Part shown: positions 34,815-47,400 of the stretch, in pieces
How the letters are laid out: each line of letters begins with the position of its first letter
How positions within the stretch are numbered: the first letter of the stretch is position 1
Assembly: GCA_024760905.1 (NCBI GenBank)
Contig: CM045729.1
Location: forward strand, 51,482,080 to 51,546,079
Direction of reading: 5' to 3'
From: Plotosus lineatus
Lineage: Eukaryota; Chordata; Actinopteri; Siluriformes; Plotosidae
DNA length: 64,000 bases
The notes under the pieces: generated by a model
Seen by the model: only the letters and a program-made list of their open reading frames with translations
What the model was told of the DNA's origin: nothing
The model's database searches: none
Position numbers and translations under genes: made by a program

Positions 34815-37027
34815 CATTCTGAAAACTAAAGAATACAGGCAACAACTGGTCATCTCAAACACGCCCCTTCCAGATGTAAAGTCAAGTCATTTATACTGTA
34901 TGTCCGCTTTTTAGATAACTTTCTTTAAAAGCATCACTTTTTAACCTTACAACTCATTCACTCATTTGCAGAACTGTTCAGTCCTGAAAGGGTTGTGCAG
35001 CCATCACAGCCAACCCTGAGTGAATGCAGGGCACACCCAGGACAGCTTACCCGACCATCAGGGCAGCACACACAAAAACAGTTTACACGCATATAAACTC
35101 CTATGTGCAATTTGGAAAAGGCAGTTAGCCTAATGTGCATGTCTTTGGACTGTGGGAGGAAACCGAAGGACTTGGAGGAAAACCCACACAAGTACGGGGA
35201 AAACATGCAAACTCCATACAGAAACACCCAAGCCCTGGACTTGAACCCAGGACCATCTTGCTGTAAGACAGGTGTGCTAACCACCAAACCCTGTTACAGC
35301 CACATTTTAACCATATCTTTTTGTTAAACTTTTAAATATATAAAATGCAAATGCAGTTATCAGATTAGTGTTGGCACAAATTAAACAATAGTAAAAGTAA
35401 AGTTCAAAGTATAGCACCCTTTTTAAGCGAGGATTCCATTCACATCTAATAGTGAAGAAAATGTAATGCTTGGAGTTCTTGTTTTGGTAAGACTAACTGA
35501 AAAGCATTTCTTAACATGTTTGATAGTTTTATTTTAAATGTTGTGACATGTATTGAGTGACCAGTTGTTCAGTGTGTTCCCCACCTTCTTGAGGCTTTAT
35601 TTATTAAACCCGCTAAGTTTGTGAATATAAACATACTTGTTCTTTATGTGTCATGCCTGCTAAAAGCTTGAGCTGCCACCGAGCACCAGGTGCTCATGGT
35701 TGACTGAGCACATTACACAAGGGCCTTTGCCTTTGCCTTCCCTCAGCATTCCTTGCACAGCCCCTGGTTTTCCCAGGCTGTCTCCCATTCAAGTCCAAAA
35801 AAGGGCTAATCCTGCTTAACTTCCAAGATCAGATGAGATTGGGCATTCTCAGGGTGGTAACACGTCAGTTTTTCTTTATGAACAGAGTATATGCATAATT
35901 ATTCTAGTATGTCATGACAAATAATCTCGGGGGGGGGGGTCAAAGTACATGTCTTTAGGGTCATTCATGTCATTCATGTCTGATTGCAGGCACACCCTCT
36001 TTGTATTAGCCGTGAGAAAAATGTTCCATGACTGTTCTCCTAGTGACCGCATGGCGTGCAGTATCGTCCGGAATGAGCAGCAGTAACCCTAGTGAGGAAA
36101 TGTGCTGTATGATGTCTCACTAACAACATCAGGACCTGTGTTACATGTTATATTTTGTGCCATTATCACATACTCATTTGAAATTTCACTTTTGACCAGA
36201 GAGTAGACGTCATATTTTGTGTCAAACTCATAAATGCAGAGTGAAGACCGCTGAACTGTGCAAGCAAGTGAAAACACACATCCATCACTAGTCCCAATAG
36301 TGATAGTATTACAGACACTCCCCAACTTACGTTTTTAATTGGTTCTGGGTGGCCGAACGTAAGTTGAAAGTGAATGTAAGTTGTTACAGTGACGTATGAC
36401 TTATGACGTGTGACGTATGACGCTCATACTGTACTATACATACATAAATACCATTACCATATCTCATAAAACATCCCTAAATCAATTATTAGAAACATAA
36501 CATTATAAAATAATATCAAATATATCAAGTAATATCAACATTAATTTCTAATAAGTCAATTATTTATACCGAGTCACTTTACATGAAGCTTAAAATAGCC
36601 AATCAATGCTTATAATATGTGAGGCGTTCAATACCGAAAGTAGTGTACTTGCGAAAGTAGTGCACTTGCTGTGGCTTATACAGACTTCCGGTCTTTCAAG
36701 TGTGCAAGGGTGCCGTTGAATTCGTTTAGAACACAGCCTGCACTGATGTGAATCACCAGCGGAGTGGAGAGTTCTCTCTGGATTCGGGTTTTTATTCATT
36801 TTTACAACTCTCTGCTTAACTGAGTATGCATGGTAAATTGCGTTGAGCCGAGCCGATAGTTAATTCATCTCTGTGTATGAGACTTGCACCCATGCTAGTA
36901 GGCTTACTCGTCTGACCAACCATATTTGCTTAGGGTTACAAACAGCGTAAACACAAAGATCACAGAGACGGGTCTTAACACAAGGGTAGCACACTATATA
37001 CCTAATATATATCAGTATACTGTATAA

Positions 37028-37114
<87 letters not shown>

Positions 37115-37843
37115 TGAACTGATAAGAGGGAGGGGCACGTTCAGTCTGTCATTTGTAAACAATGGACGCAGCGTCATTACGTCATTGGGTCATTACGTCA
37201 TTGCGTCACTATGTCAGCGTACTACGTAGGTACGTCTAAACTCAAAATTTCACTATTTTTTTTTTTTTAAAAAAAAAACCCCGTAAAATCGAAAAAACGT
37301 AAAACAAGTGAACGTAAGTCAGGGAGCGTCTGTGTATTATATGGTGTAGGGACTTGCAAGAGTTCATGCTCCCTCCTGCTGCAATAGACACTATGCCATG
37401 GCGTAACTACTGCGGCCACATTTTATTCATTTGCTGCAGGAACCATCCTGGAATTTTCTCTTTGCATCTCGTATTTTTGCAAGCCTGCAGTTACAATAAA
37501 ATTGAAATCCCTGACTTTTTTAGGATCTGCTTGGTGGGTGTAGTTTCACGGAGGGGTTTAGAGCTGCTACTGAATAATTATTAATAATAGAATTGTACCA
37601 CAATACAATATTTTTTTTAAATACAAAGCCAGAGATTAAGTGTTTGTGTCACAATATAATGCTGTAATATTTCCCCCCCTGTAGGACCATCGTTTCAGTG
37701 ATGAGATTGATAAGTTGACAGGTTATAAGACCAAGTCGCTACTGTGCATGCCCATCCAGAACAGTGATGGAGAGATCATAGGAGTGGCACAGGCTATCAA
37801 CAAGAGTCCTAGTGGTGCACTGTTCACTGAGGATGATGAAAAG
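32925..37843 (+). CDS. PDE11A: Dual cAMP/cGMP phosphodiesterase 11A, 5' part only
   Basis: Two joined exons give the first 310 residues of PDE11A in its long, A4-like form. Family role: homodimeric cytosolic phosphodiesterase hydrolysing cAMP and cGMP to 5'-AMP and 5'-GMP, with an N-terminal regulatory region, tandem GAF domains and a C-terminal HD-type catalytic domain. Seen here: N-terminus '[17 protein letters not shown]', a phosphorylation-type 'RRAS' at residues 70-73, '[17 protein letters not shown]', then GAF-A from about residue 165 to the exon 2 end. GAF-B and catalytic exons are not in the window. The N-terminal linker (about residues 41-65) is some 40 residues shorter than in human A4. 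The gene faces away from RBM45. Confidence 0.95.
33720..33786. repeat. (ATT)n repeat beside PDE11A exon 1 donor
   Basis: Trinucleotide-like ATT/ATC tract starting about 25 bp after the exon 1 donor. Confidence 0.95.
34137..34472 (-). mobile_element. tRNA-SINE type II (L2 tail)
   Basis: Left end TTCATTCATTTTCTGTAACC and 'CTTAATCCTAATTAGGGTCA' are the L2-like tail; the core (complement of GCTGACTTTCG) and tRNA head ('CCACTAGGCCACCACTGCCC', complement) follow. Paired head-to-head with 34526-34776. Confidence 0.9.
34473..34525. repeat. (TTA)n spacer between inverted SINEs
   Basis: About 50 bp of ATT repeat between two head-to-head SINEs. Confidence 0.95.
34526..34776 (+). mobile_element. tRNA-SINE type II (L2 tail), core partly deleted
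   Basis: Head GGCAGTGGTGGCCTGGTGGT and degenerate B box GGTTCAAGCCTC. Most of the core is missing (about 34620-34650), then the L2-type tail 'GCCCTGCGATGGCCTGGTGA' ... 'CCCTAATTAGGATTTAAC'. Followed by (AAT)n. Confidence 0.85.
34950..35300 (-). mobile_element. L2-tailed SINE (type III)
   Basis: Nearly complete: tail at the left, body 'CCTAATGTGCATGTCTTTGG', 'GAAAACATGCAAACTCCATA', head side 'GACTTGAACCCAGGACCATC' at the right. Confidence 0.85.
35755..35858 (-). pseudogene. 5S rRNA-derived sequence
   Basis: The minus strand reads 'TACCACCCTGAGAATGCCC', 'ATCTCATCTGATCTTGGAAG', 'TTAAGCAGGATTAGCCC' and 'GAATGGGAGACAGCCTGGGA', closely tracking vertebrate 5S rRNA over about 104 of 120 nt, including the internal pol III control region. 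The first about 11 nt are diverged and there are several substitutions and one small insertion, so it is a pseudogene or the head of a 5S-derived SINE rather than a working gene. Confidence 0.8.
36312..37332. mobile_element. Tigger-like MITE B, complete copy
   Basis: Left end CAGACACTCCCCAACTTACG, right end complement CAGACGCTCCCTGACTTACG, TA on the left. Carries a long internal (TA)n at about 37031-37110 at the same position as in the other MITE B copies. Lies in PDE11A intron 1. Confidence 0.82.
37031..37110. repeat. (TA)n microsatellite inside MITE B
   Basis: About 80 bp of uninterrupted TA. Confidence 0.95.
37685..37843 (+). CDS. PDE11A: PDE11A coding exon 2 (end of GAF-A)
   Basis: 53 codons in phase 0, from acceptor TTTCCCCCCCTGTAG to donor GTAATG. 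Encodes '[20 protein letters not shown]', then 'IGVAQAINK' and 'FTEDDEK'. The NK...F-x3-D-E signature (NKFDE motif) needed for cyclic-nucleotide binding in PDE GAF domains is complete. In PDE11, GAF-A is known to bind cGMP. Confidence 0.95.
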
Positions 37844-38334
37844 GTAATGTTTTCATCTGCTAATATTTCCACCTATGATATTTGGTGAACTAGGCTTATT
37901 TATGATGTTACACAGCTGAGGAGAAGCATTGCTTGAACCTACCAATATGACTACATTCTCAAGTTTACTGGGTAAATTTATGAGAATTGATGTAAACAGT
38001 TTCAAGGGTGCTCGGACCTTTTGCTAAGCACACATAACCCATACATATATGGGTGACAAAAGAAGGGCACTGACTCTAAAGGAGGTTGCTATGGGTAGGC
38101 TTTGTGCTAAACAGACACTGAGAACAGAGCATTTTGTTTCAGCTCTTCTTATGGAAAAAATTGGTGTTGCTGTTGACAGCTTGCTTTTACTCTACCTCCT
38201 ACTAGTGTTGAGCTCTCACGATGAAGCATGCAGTCACGAGAGACTGTTTGCACTGGTGAAGAGGGGGCTAACATTTAGGAAACACCAAATAATGAAATGT
38301 TGTTGTTTTTTTTCTTCTGTGTAGAGTTTTCATG

Positions 38335-38570
38335 TTGTCAATGTGCCTTCTTGAGTTTCCTCAATGCGCCTTACATATCCAAAGACATGTGGATTAGATA
38401 CACTGGCTATTCTATATTGCCCATCGGTGTGAATGTGAGTCTGACTGGATGTTCTGCGTTACCTTTGCCATAAACTATCGACCAGCTCCCTGCCTCTACC
38501 CATCTAATATGTCAGCTGGGATTGGTCCCAGCTCACCTGTGACACTGATGAATAAGCAATGTAAATAATG
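38335..38570 (+). mobile_element. Old L2-type LINE 3' end or L2-SINE
   Basis: Plus-strand similarity to the fish L2 3' region: 'CCAAAGACATGTGGATTAG', 'CATCGGTGTGAATGTGAGTC', 'TCAGCTGGGATTGGTCCCAG', 'TGATGAATAAGCAATGTAAA'. More diverged than the other copies and differently tailed. Confidence 0.65.
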
Positions 38571-40879
38571 GTTAGACAGCTGAAAGAAGGGAAGCTTTTA
38601 ATAAATACTCATCGTATTATTCCTTACAGTACGTGTCCCCACCTCAACTTCCAGGATGCAGTGAGAACTAACACAGGCTGAATGTAGCTCTGTTTTAAAT
38701 CCAGTTCCACCCCAAACTACTTTCCAAAGCTTCTCTCGAAAAACTGGATTGGGAATGTTGAATTAAATAGTTCCAATGCTGATGGACCAAATGTCTGCAC
38801 TAACAGCAGTGCTTTTGTTGGCAACTTTGCAGAAAATGACACGCACAGCGAGATACTGCAAACATCGAATGTTTTCTTTGCCTAGCACATTTTCCACTGG
38901 CAGGGATTACCACCCTTATACAGAGTGTTTCATATTAAATAGAGCATATAATAATTATTGTGCTTAATACAGCCAGACTATTCTGAAATTTTTCTTGACT
39001 AATTACAGAGCTGAGATCAGAGGGGTTTTCATATTTCACAGAGATGAGAACAGTGAATTCTTTGGGCTTCTTTTGCTTCAGCATATATTTTAACAGGGTG
39101 GCCTGAACAGTCCTTTTGCTGACTGAAAAGGAGTACAGTAATGCCAGAGCAGAGAAAGTGGAGAGCTTCAGTTGCTATATCAAGGTGATGCAAACGCTGC
39201 AACACAGATGGAAGAAGTGTGTCGACTGCAGGGGATATTATGGTAAAAATGATCCACATTGGTCAAATTCATCCACTGTATTATGGCCAACCTGTGAACT
39301 TTTCACACTGCCCTTGTAGTCATATTTACATATGTAACATATGCAGGCAAGTAAGTCAAGGTATTAATTAAAAAAAGGCCAAACAACTTTATTATTTAGT
39401 TAATTAAAGAGGGATGTCGAAGAATCTTTCACCCTCACAGTTGTTTTCAGATGGACTTGTTCATGATAGTTCATGATAATAATAATAATAAGAAGAAGAA
39501 GAAGAAGAAGAAGAAAAAGAAGAAGAAGAATTTATCACATTGGACAGTGTCAAGATTATTTAAGTTATTTGTTGACAAACTGGAGATCTGCTCCTCAAAG
39601 ACTATGCCTTTTCTGGACACTGCTTTTGTACCAAATCATAAAATACGTATATTCACCTATTACCTTTTCCGATTCACAATATTATTATAATTGACCCCAA
39701 AGTGTCCTTGTCAACTTTTTTGGAATGAATTGAAAACTCGAAATTCAAGAATGTGTATTAGAAAATTAAAATAAAGTCCACCAAACACAATACAGTACAG
39801 TATAAAATATCTTCGCTTCAAACTGTTTGCAATGAAATATAAGTCAAAGTTAACTTTTTCATGTACATTTTCCAAAAACGTTTTTTTCTGACTTTGGGCT
39901 ACACAAGAGTTTGGAGGAATTTGTTTACATTCCTGAAAAGTTCTAAATTGGCCTAGATGTAGCACGATTTCTTATGATGGCGCAGTATTTGGAGTTTTAA
40001 TGTGAGATTGAAGGATTGAAATATTTTAATTTTAATCCAGGGACAATGTTTTAAAAGGGAAACTATACTCTCAGGGTAGGAGAGTTTATGCTAGACAGAG
40101 AGGGATGAGGACTGACGTGAAGCAGTAAACATATTTGGAATTGACAGACCTAAAATCACAATAGAAAACATTGTATTTTTCTTTCAAGCAATAGTAATGT
40201 GAAACTGATTATATTCTTGTTTTAGTGAGAAAAGGACAAACTGTATCTCGCAAGAGACCCAAAACTCATTACCCTCACCAGCTGAAACGGAAAGTAGTCC
40301 TGTTGGCACTTAATGTAGGTTCTATTTACCTCTTCTGCGATATTGTCATATGTTGATTGCTTGAGGCAATGTTGTGACAGTCACATATATCACTTACTAA
40401 GGTAGCACAAGCTCAGATTGCTGATAGCATTTGCTTTGGTCATACCAAATGACATCTTCCTAAAAGGAACAATATGTTTTCTTCGTATATGATGCACCAG
40501 TAGCCCACTATGGGTATGTCATCACCTTGATCTGTAGGGGAGAATACCCCAGCCTACTGTGAAATTCCTCTGAGGAGCATCACTTCACGCAAGGCAACAC
40601 TTACAGTTGTTCTTCTCCAGGAAGCTTGCTCTGTCACTACCTGGATATTACCGCACACCCTCCTCAGGCTCTCAGCACTAACCCATTATTCTATTTTCTT
40701 TTTGAGTGTTATTTTTAATGTATATTCATATTGTCTGTTTTTATGAAATTATGGACCTCAGGAAGACTATTGACCACTTTGTGGAAGCTATTGGGGATTA
40801 AATGAACAATAAACAGTAAATACTGACCCTAATAGTTACTAGTTAGGATATTAGTGACATATCTGAATGGTTCTTTGAA
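38571..40879. other. PDE11A intron, no recognised element
   Basis: Apart from the AAT/AAG tract, no exon, RNA gene or repeat family was recognised. Confidence 0.35.
39472..39530. repeat. (AAT)n/(AAG)n simple repeat
   Basis: Purine-rich triplet tract in PDE11A intron 2. Confidence 0.9.
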
Positions 40880-42431
40880 CTCCAGATAACCACCAGAGTT
40901 ACTGGCCATTCAGGGCCAGTGCAGATCCAAAGGGAAGTCTATGAGACTTAAGTTATGACCCAAAGGTCTTTGTTGGAGTGCCATATCCGATCAGTTGGCT
41001 TGCATTTAGATAACTTATACATGATGTCTGTCTACACATTTCTGGTGACTTGGACAGTGCAGTCAAGGTGATGATGAGCTTGTTCCCATCTGTTCTCACA
41101 CTGCTGGTACCAGTTGTACACAACTGGTGAGTCTGCAGAGGTGATGTTACATGGAAACAGTTGTGGCTGGTAGCCTTGGGCCAAGTGTAAGCTTGATTGT
41201 TGAATGCCTGAGGGTTTTTGTGCCAACTCTACCCATAGGAGTTTCTTTGTAAAATAGTCCTGGTTTGTGTATTGGCCCTGCAATGACCTGGATAGCTGTT
41301 CAGGGTGTACCCCCCCCCCCCATGTTGGCTGAGATGCAAACCTAATTAGGACTAAGTGGCTTAGAAAGTGAATGTATTCCTGGTTTGTTTTACAGGAGTT
41401 ATGCAAAATGCAGCTGATCTCCTGGATTGCCCCATCACTTGACCATTCACTTACGTAGTAGCCTTATATGAGACTCTGGGATTCCCAGTCTTTCCATGAA
41501 TGATCTTAAAACTTTAGATGCAAATTGCATTCCATTCACTCATTATGTACCTAAACATATGATTGAATACTAGTTTGGCTGTTTTGAGGGTTGTTGTTTG
41601 GAGAGATATCAGGTGTGGTGGCTTGGAAAATCAAATAGCGGTTACGGTGATGCATGTTTGTCTATGATGGGGGAAATCCACAAAAGAGTTAGTGACTTTG
41701 TGTGACTATGGTCTTTGAGGTGTTGGCAGCAGAAGCCTTCCAGTTGGCAGACTGCAAGGGTCTTTGGCTTTGGCACAGACAAAAGGAGGAGACAAATCTG
41801 GGAAATATCCTGATGCTTACAAGGCTACTGGTATTCTCCATTCACTATTTCATATGGTTTGGTGATAAGGTGTCCTGTATAAAGGAAGGTATAAGCCTAC
41901 ATGATTAAGGTCGGAAGAGGGCCTGAACTTTGTTCATATTTGGACCACTGTGAATTCTCTTTGGAAAGATCTCCTTGTCAATGTCCCAGTTGAGCACTCC
42001 TACAAGGGTAATTTGAGCATGATGGACCCTTCCAATTGTTTAGAAGGTAGAGCTATGAGCATATGGGAAAAGAAGTCTACTTTAGTGTTAATGGACCCTG
42101 GGTGATAAGGGTGAAATCAAAGTGGGTAAAGAACAGACCCAAGCGTATTTGACAAGAGTTCAGTTTTTTGGCTGATTTGATGTGCTGTGGGTTCTAGTGA
42201 TTTATCTAAATGCTAAATTTCTGAAGGGTCCCCCAATCAGTTATGCAATTCTTCCAGTGGTAATGCTACTGCCAGGAGCTCTCTGTCACTAATGTCATAG
42301 CTCCTCTTGCTGAGGAATAGCTTGCTTGAAAAGAATCCTAAAGAGCTTAGGATTTTTTACAAACCGCTGTGAGAAAATTGCCCCAACATCCATTTCTGAA
42401 CCACCTACATACACTGTGAATGGTTTAGGGT

Positions 42432-42479
<48 letters not shown>

Positions 42480-42530
42480 ATGTAGGTTCTGTGGTAAAAA
42501 CGTTTTGAGTTAAATGTGAATCTACCACTG
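40880..42530 (-). pseudogene. Decayed Ty3/gypsy pol (RNase H to integrase)
   Basis: Minus-strand fragments in order. RNase H region: 'GAIFSQRFVKNPKLFRILFK', 'YDISDRELLAVALPLEELHN' (42243-42302), 'FHPYHPGSINTKVD'. A linker/integrase start resembles 'LAVCQLEGFCCQ...HSHTKSLTLLWISP' (about 41690-41780). Integrase C-terminal part: 'LLWVELAQKPSGIQQSSLHL', 'GYQPQLFP', 'WEQAHHHLDCTVQ' (41032-41230). Multiple stops and frameshifts; no LTRs identified. Ty3/gypsy-type LTR retrotransposon by domain order. Confidence 0.75.
42432..42478. repeat. (GT)n microsatellite
   Basis: About 45 bp of GT, within the gypsy remnant. Confidence 0.95.
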
Positions 42531-42539
42531 GAATAGAAT

Positions 42540-43469
42540 AGATATGCCCTCAATGTTTGACCTGAAAAGATACAACAAAGTTAGGGTGAAAAGGGAATCT
42601 GGCTGGACTCACCATGGCGTAAGGTGTGAAGGGTGTGTTTTTAACAGTGGACCGTGGAACTTCGATAGAGGTTCCTAAGTAACACTGCTCATCCTGGTGC
42701 TGAGGACACTTGGGTGCCCACCTATCAATTTTTCATAATTTGACTGAATCTGAGCAGAAAGTATAGCTCTAGACAGTTTAGAATTCATGCTGCTTCATCT
42801 CCTAGCAGATATATAATTAGTAAACACCAGTAACCCATTTCTACTGCCAGCCATACACGCCCATGTCCACCATGTTTGGCACATGATGTTACATGCTTTA
42901 AATCAAAAGCCTAATCTAACGTTTTTGTTCTTGAATGTTACTATAGATTTGGATCTTGATTGTAGATTTTCGCGATCATGAGCTTACCTCCTTGTGAGAG
43001 TTCTTGACTAGATATTCTGAATGGGTCCTTATTCTTCAAGAAATTTTTTTCCAGGCTTTTAGGAGTTTCTGAGCTCAATTTTAGTCCTTTTCATTCCTTA
43101 ATTTGTCATGAAATAATGAAGAAACAACCACAATTGGCCATGAAACAGTTAACATCAATCAACTTATCACTTTTGAGCCTCTGAAAGTGGTAGAACTCTC
43201 CATACAAATGGCTGTAATACCTAAAAGGTTTATGCAATATTTTTATTGAATTTCCTAAATTACAGCTTAAAGTCTACACTTTAATAACATTTTGTCGACT
43301 TCATTTCAAATTCATTGTAGTGGTGCTCGAAAAAATTAACAAAAATTATGACACTGTTGCAATACTTTATAGGCTTATTGTACATAATAAATTGTTCTTG
43401 CAGCTTACTGCTAGCTAGGCTAGACACAGAGCTATATAGACCTGGAGGCATTAAGAATAAAGTGCACTT

Positions 43470-43503
<34 letters not shown>

Positions 43504-44090
43504 GGGGGGGGGGTAAGAGAAAAGTGAGTGTGAAAGGGAAGGTGCTGGGCTTTGTAGAAGTGAAAAGCCCAGGGCACCGCCCTCTCTGATGGATGTAGGA
43601 GAAAGGCCCCTTGGCTAGTCCGGCTACAGGCTGCTGGCAGGCTATGAAGAGGATTGGTCATGCACCCACAGCTCTTGCCAGAATTGCTGAAATGGTGGCC
43701 TGATGAGGCTGAATACAGTCAGTTTTGTTGCTGAAAGTGCTTCCTGGGTGGGGAAGAGAATAAGAAGTCATCATATATGCTCTGTTAAAGCTAAAATGAA
43801 TGACTGAACTGCAGCTTGACCTAACTCATCAGTACATATTTAATATACTGCACCAATTGCCACCAGTTCTCCAGAACATTGCTGCTGACCAGAAATTGTT
43901 CGTTCAGCACCTATAGAGAGGTAGAGTGAAAGGGGCAATTATTCCACCCATCACAGTAATGCACCCATAACGCTCAGTCAGTCTGTCATTTGACAAATTG
44001 ATTAATTCTATAAGGGTCATGAGAAGGCTGGTGCCAAAAATAGGCATAATTGGGTGAAGGCATGATATGCCATGAATAGGCTGTATCAAT
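42540..44090. other. PDE11A intron, no recognised element
   Basis: A poly(A)/poly(G) run at 43470-43513 is the only striking feature. Possibly further gypsy remnant, but no motif is readable. Confidence 0.35.
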
Positions 44091-44099
44091 AATTTTGCA

Positions 44100-44262
44100 G
44101 AGCATATATCATTGGACTGTGGGAGGAAACAGGAAAACAGAATAAATTTACAGGATCATAAAGAGAACATGTAATCTCGACACAGAAATGCCATGCCCAG
44201 GAACTGAACCTAGGACATTCTTGTTGTGAGGCAGATGTGTTGAACCACCACGACACCATGTC
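44100..44262 (-). mobile_element. L2-tailed SINE (type III) head-side fragment
   Basis: Contains 'ATTGGACTGTGGGAGGAAAC', 'ACAGAAATGCC' and the head side 'ACTGAACCTAGGACATTC'. The L2 tail is replaced by other sequence. Confidence 0.7.
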
Positions 44263-44481
44263 ACAATAAAACAGCATATTGCAAATCTGCAAAAGTCTCT
44301 AAAGTTTAGAGTGTTTGGTTTGATTATGACGTTAGGTTTAAAGTAAATGAACTGAGTATGGTAATCTGAACTGAAATAAATGGAAATGAATCTAGAGGTT
44401 TATTCTGAAGTTTCTTTGATGATGTTTTACATTTACAGTAGTTGCTGTTACCTAGAGCAACTTACAATTATCATTTTTATA

Positions 44482-47400
44482 TCTTCTTCTTTTCCTTTTG
44501 GCTTTTCCCTTCAGGGGTCGCCACAGCGAATCATCTGCCTCCGTCTAACCCTTTCCTTTGCATCTTCTTCTCTTATACCAGCGACCTTCATGTCCTCCTT
44601 CACCACATCCATGAATCGTCTCTTTGGTCTTCCTCTAGGCCTTCTGCCTGGTAGTTCCAACCTCAGCATCCTACTACCAATATACTCACTATCCCTCCTC
44701 TGGACATGTCCAAACCATCTCAATCTAGCCTCTCTGACTTTGTCTCCAAAACGTCTTACATGTGCTGTCCCTCTGATGTGCTCATTCCTGATCCTATCCA
44801 TCCTCGTTACTCCCAAAGAGAACCTCAACATTTTCATCTCTGCTACCTCCAGCTCTGCCTCTCCTGTCTTTTCCCCAGGGCCACTGTTTCAAAACCATAC
44901 AACATTGATGGCCTCAACACCGTCTTGTACACTTTTCCTTTCATTCTTGCTGATATCCTCCTATCACACATCACTCCAGACACTTTTCTCCAACCATTCC
45001 AACTTGCCTGCACACGCTTCTTCACCTCTTTTCCATACTCTCCACTGCTCTGGATTGTTGACCCTAAGTACTTAAAATCCTACACCTTCCTGATCTCTGC
45101 TCCCTGTAACCTCACCGTTCCTCTTGGGTCCTTGTCATTCACACACATGTATTCTGTTTTACTGAGGCTAACCTTCATTCCCCTCCTTTCCAGGGCATAC
45201 CTCCACCTCTCTAGATTTTCCTGCACTTCTTCTCTGCTCTCACTACAGATCACAATGTCATCTGCAAACATCATAGTCCATGGAGATTCTTGTCTAACCT
45301 CGTCTGTCAGCCTGTCCATCACCATAGCAAACAAGAAGGGGCTCAGAGCTGACCCTTGATGCAGTCCTACTTTTACCTTGAACTCTTCTGTCACACCGAC
45401 AGCACACCTCATCACTGTCTTACATCTCTTATACATGTCCTGCACCACTCTAACATACTTCTCTGACACTCCAGATTTCCTCAAACAATACCACAGTTCC
45501 TCTCTCGGCACCCTGTCATATGCTTTCTTCAGATCCACAAAGGCACAATGCAGCTCCTTCTGACCTTCTCTGTACTTCTCTATTAACATTCTCAGGGCAA
45601 ACACTGCATCTGTGTTGCTCTTTCTTGGCATGAAACCAAACTGTTGTTCACAAATGCTGACCTCTGCCCTTAGTCTTGCTTCCACTATTCCTTCCCATAA
45701 TTTCATCGTATGGTTCATCAACTTTATCCCTCTGTAGTTGCCACAACTCTGCACGTCTCCCTTGTTCTTAAAAATGGGCACCATCACACTTCTCCTCCAT
45801 TCCTCTGGCATCCTCTCACTCTTTAAGACCTTGTTGACTGTTCTTGTCAGGAAATCTTCTGCGACCTCTCCTAGACACTTCCATACCTCCACCGGTATGT
45901 CATCAGGGCCAACTGCCTTTCCATTCTTCATCCTCTTGAATGCCCTCCTCACTTCACCCTTACTAATCTTTGCTACTTCCTGGTCCTCAACAGTTACCCC
46001 TTCTACTCTTTTTTCTCTCTCATTTTCCTCATTCATCAGCTCTTTTAAGTATTCTTTCCATCTTCCCAGCACACTTATGTCATCAGTCAATACATTTCCC
46101 TCTCTGTCCTTGCTCACTTTAACTTGCTGCACGTCCTTCCCATATCTATTTCTCTGCTGTGCCAACCTGTATAAATTATTTTCTCCCTCTTTACTTTCCA
46201 ACCGAGCATACAAGTCATCATACGCCCTCTGTTTGGCCTTTGACACCACTACCTTCGCCTTACGCTATGTCTCCCTGTACTCCTGTTTACTCTCTTTGGT
46301 CCTCTCAATGTCCCACTTCTTCTTAGCTAACCTCTACCTTTGTACACACTCCTGCACTTCCTCATTCCAACACCAAGTCTCCTTATCTCCTCTCCTTCCA
46401 GATGACACACCAAGTACTCTCCTACCTGTCTCCCTGATCACATTAGCTGTAGTTGTCCAGTCATCTGGAAGCACTTCCTGACCACCCAAAGCCTGTTTTA
46501 ACTCCTCCTTGAAGACAACCTGATACTTCCTTTTTCAGCTTCCACCACTTTGTCTTCCGCTCTGCCTTTGCCTTTTTCACCTTCCTCTCCATCAGCATCA
46601 TCCTGCACACCACCATCCTATGCTGTTTGGCAACACTCTCACCCACTACTACTTTGCAGTCACTGACTTCCTTCAAATTACATCGCCTGCACAAGATGTA
46701 GTCTACTTGTGTGCTCCAACCTCCACTTTTATAAGTCACCCTATGCTGCTGTCTCTTCTGGAAGAAAGTATTTACCACAGCCATTTCCATCCTTTTTGTA
46801 AAATCTACCAACATCTGTCCTTCTGCATTCCTGTCCTGGATACCAAACCTGCCCATCACTTCCTCATCCCCTCTGTTGCCTGCACCAACATGACCATTGA
46901 AGTCTGCACCAATGACCACTCTTTCACCTCTGGGGGTACTCTGCATCACTGCATCTAACTCACTCCAGGATGTCTCCTTCTGTTCTAGCTCACATCCTGA
47001 CTGTGGGGCATAAGCATTCACAACATTGAACATCACGCCTTCAATTTCTAACTTGAGACTCATCACTCTGTCTGACACGCTATTCACTTCAAGAACATTC
47101 CTGACACACTCCTCCTTCAAGATGACTCCTACTCCATTACTCTTCCCATCCACACCATGAAAAAACAGCTTCAATCCCACTCCTAAGCTTCTCGCCTTGT
47201 TACCTTTCCACCTGGTCTCCTGAACACACAGTATGGCCACCTTCCTCCTCTGCATCATGTCAGCCAGCTCTCTACCTTTTCCTGCCATAGTTCCACCATT
47301 CAAAGTCCCTACTTTCAGTCCTAGACTCATGCCTTTCCTCTTCTCTCTCTGCCTACGGATATGCCTCCCGCCTCTCCTTCGTCGACATCTTGGACCAACA

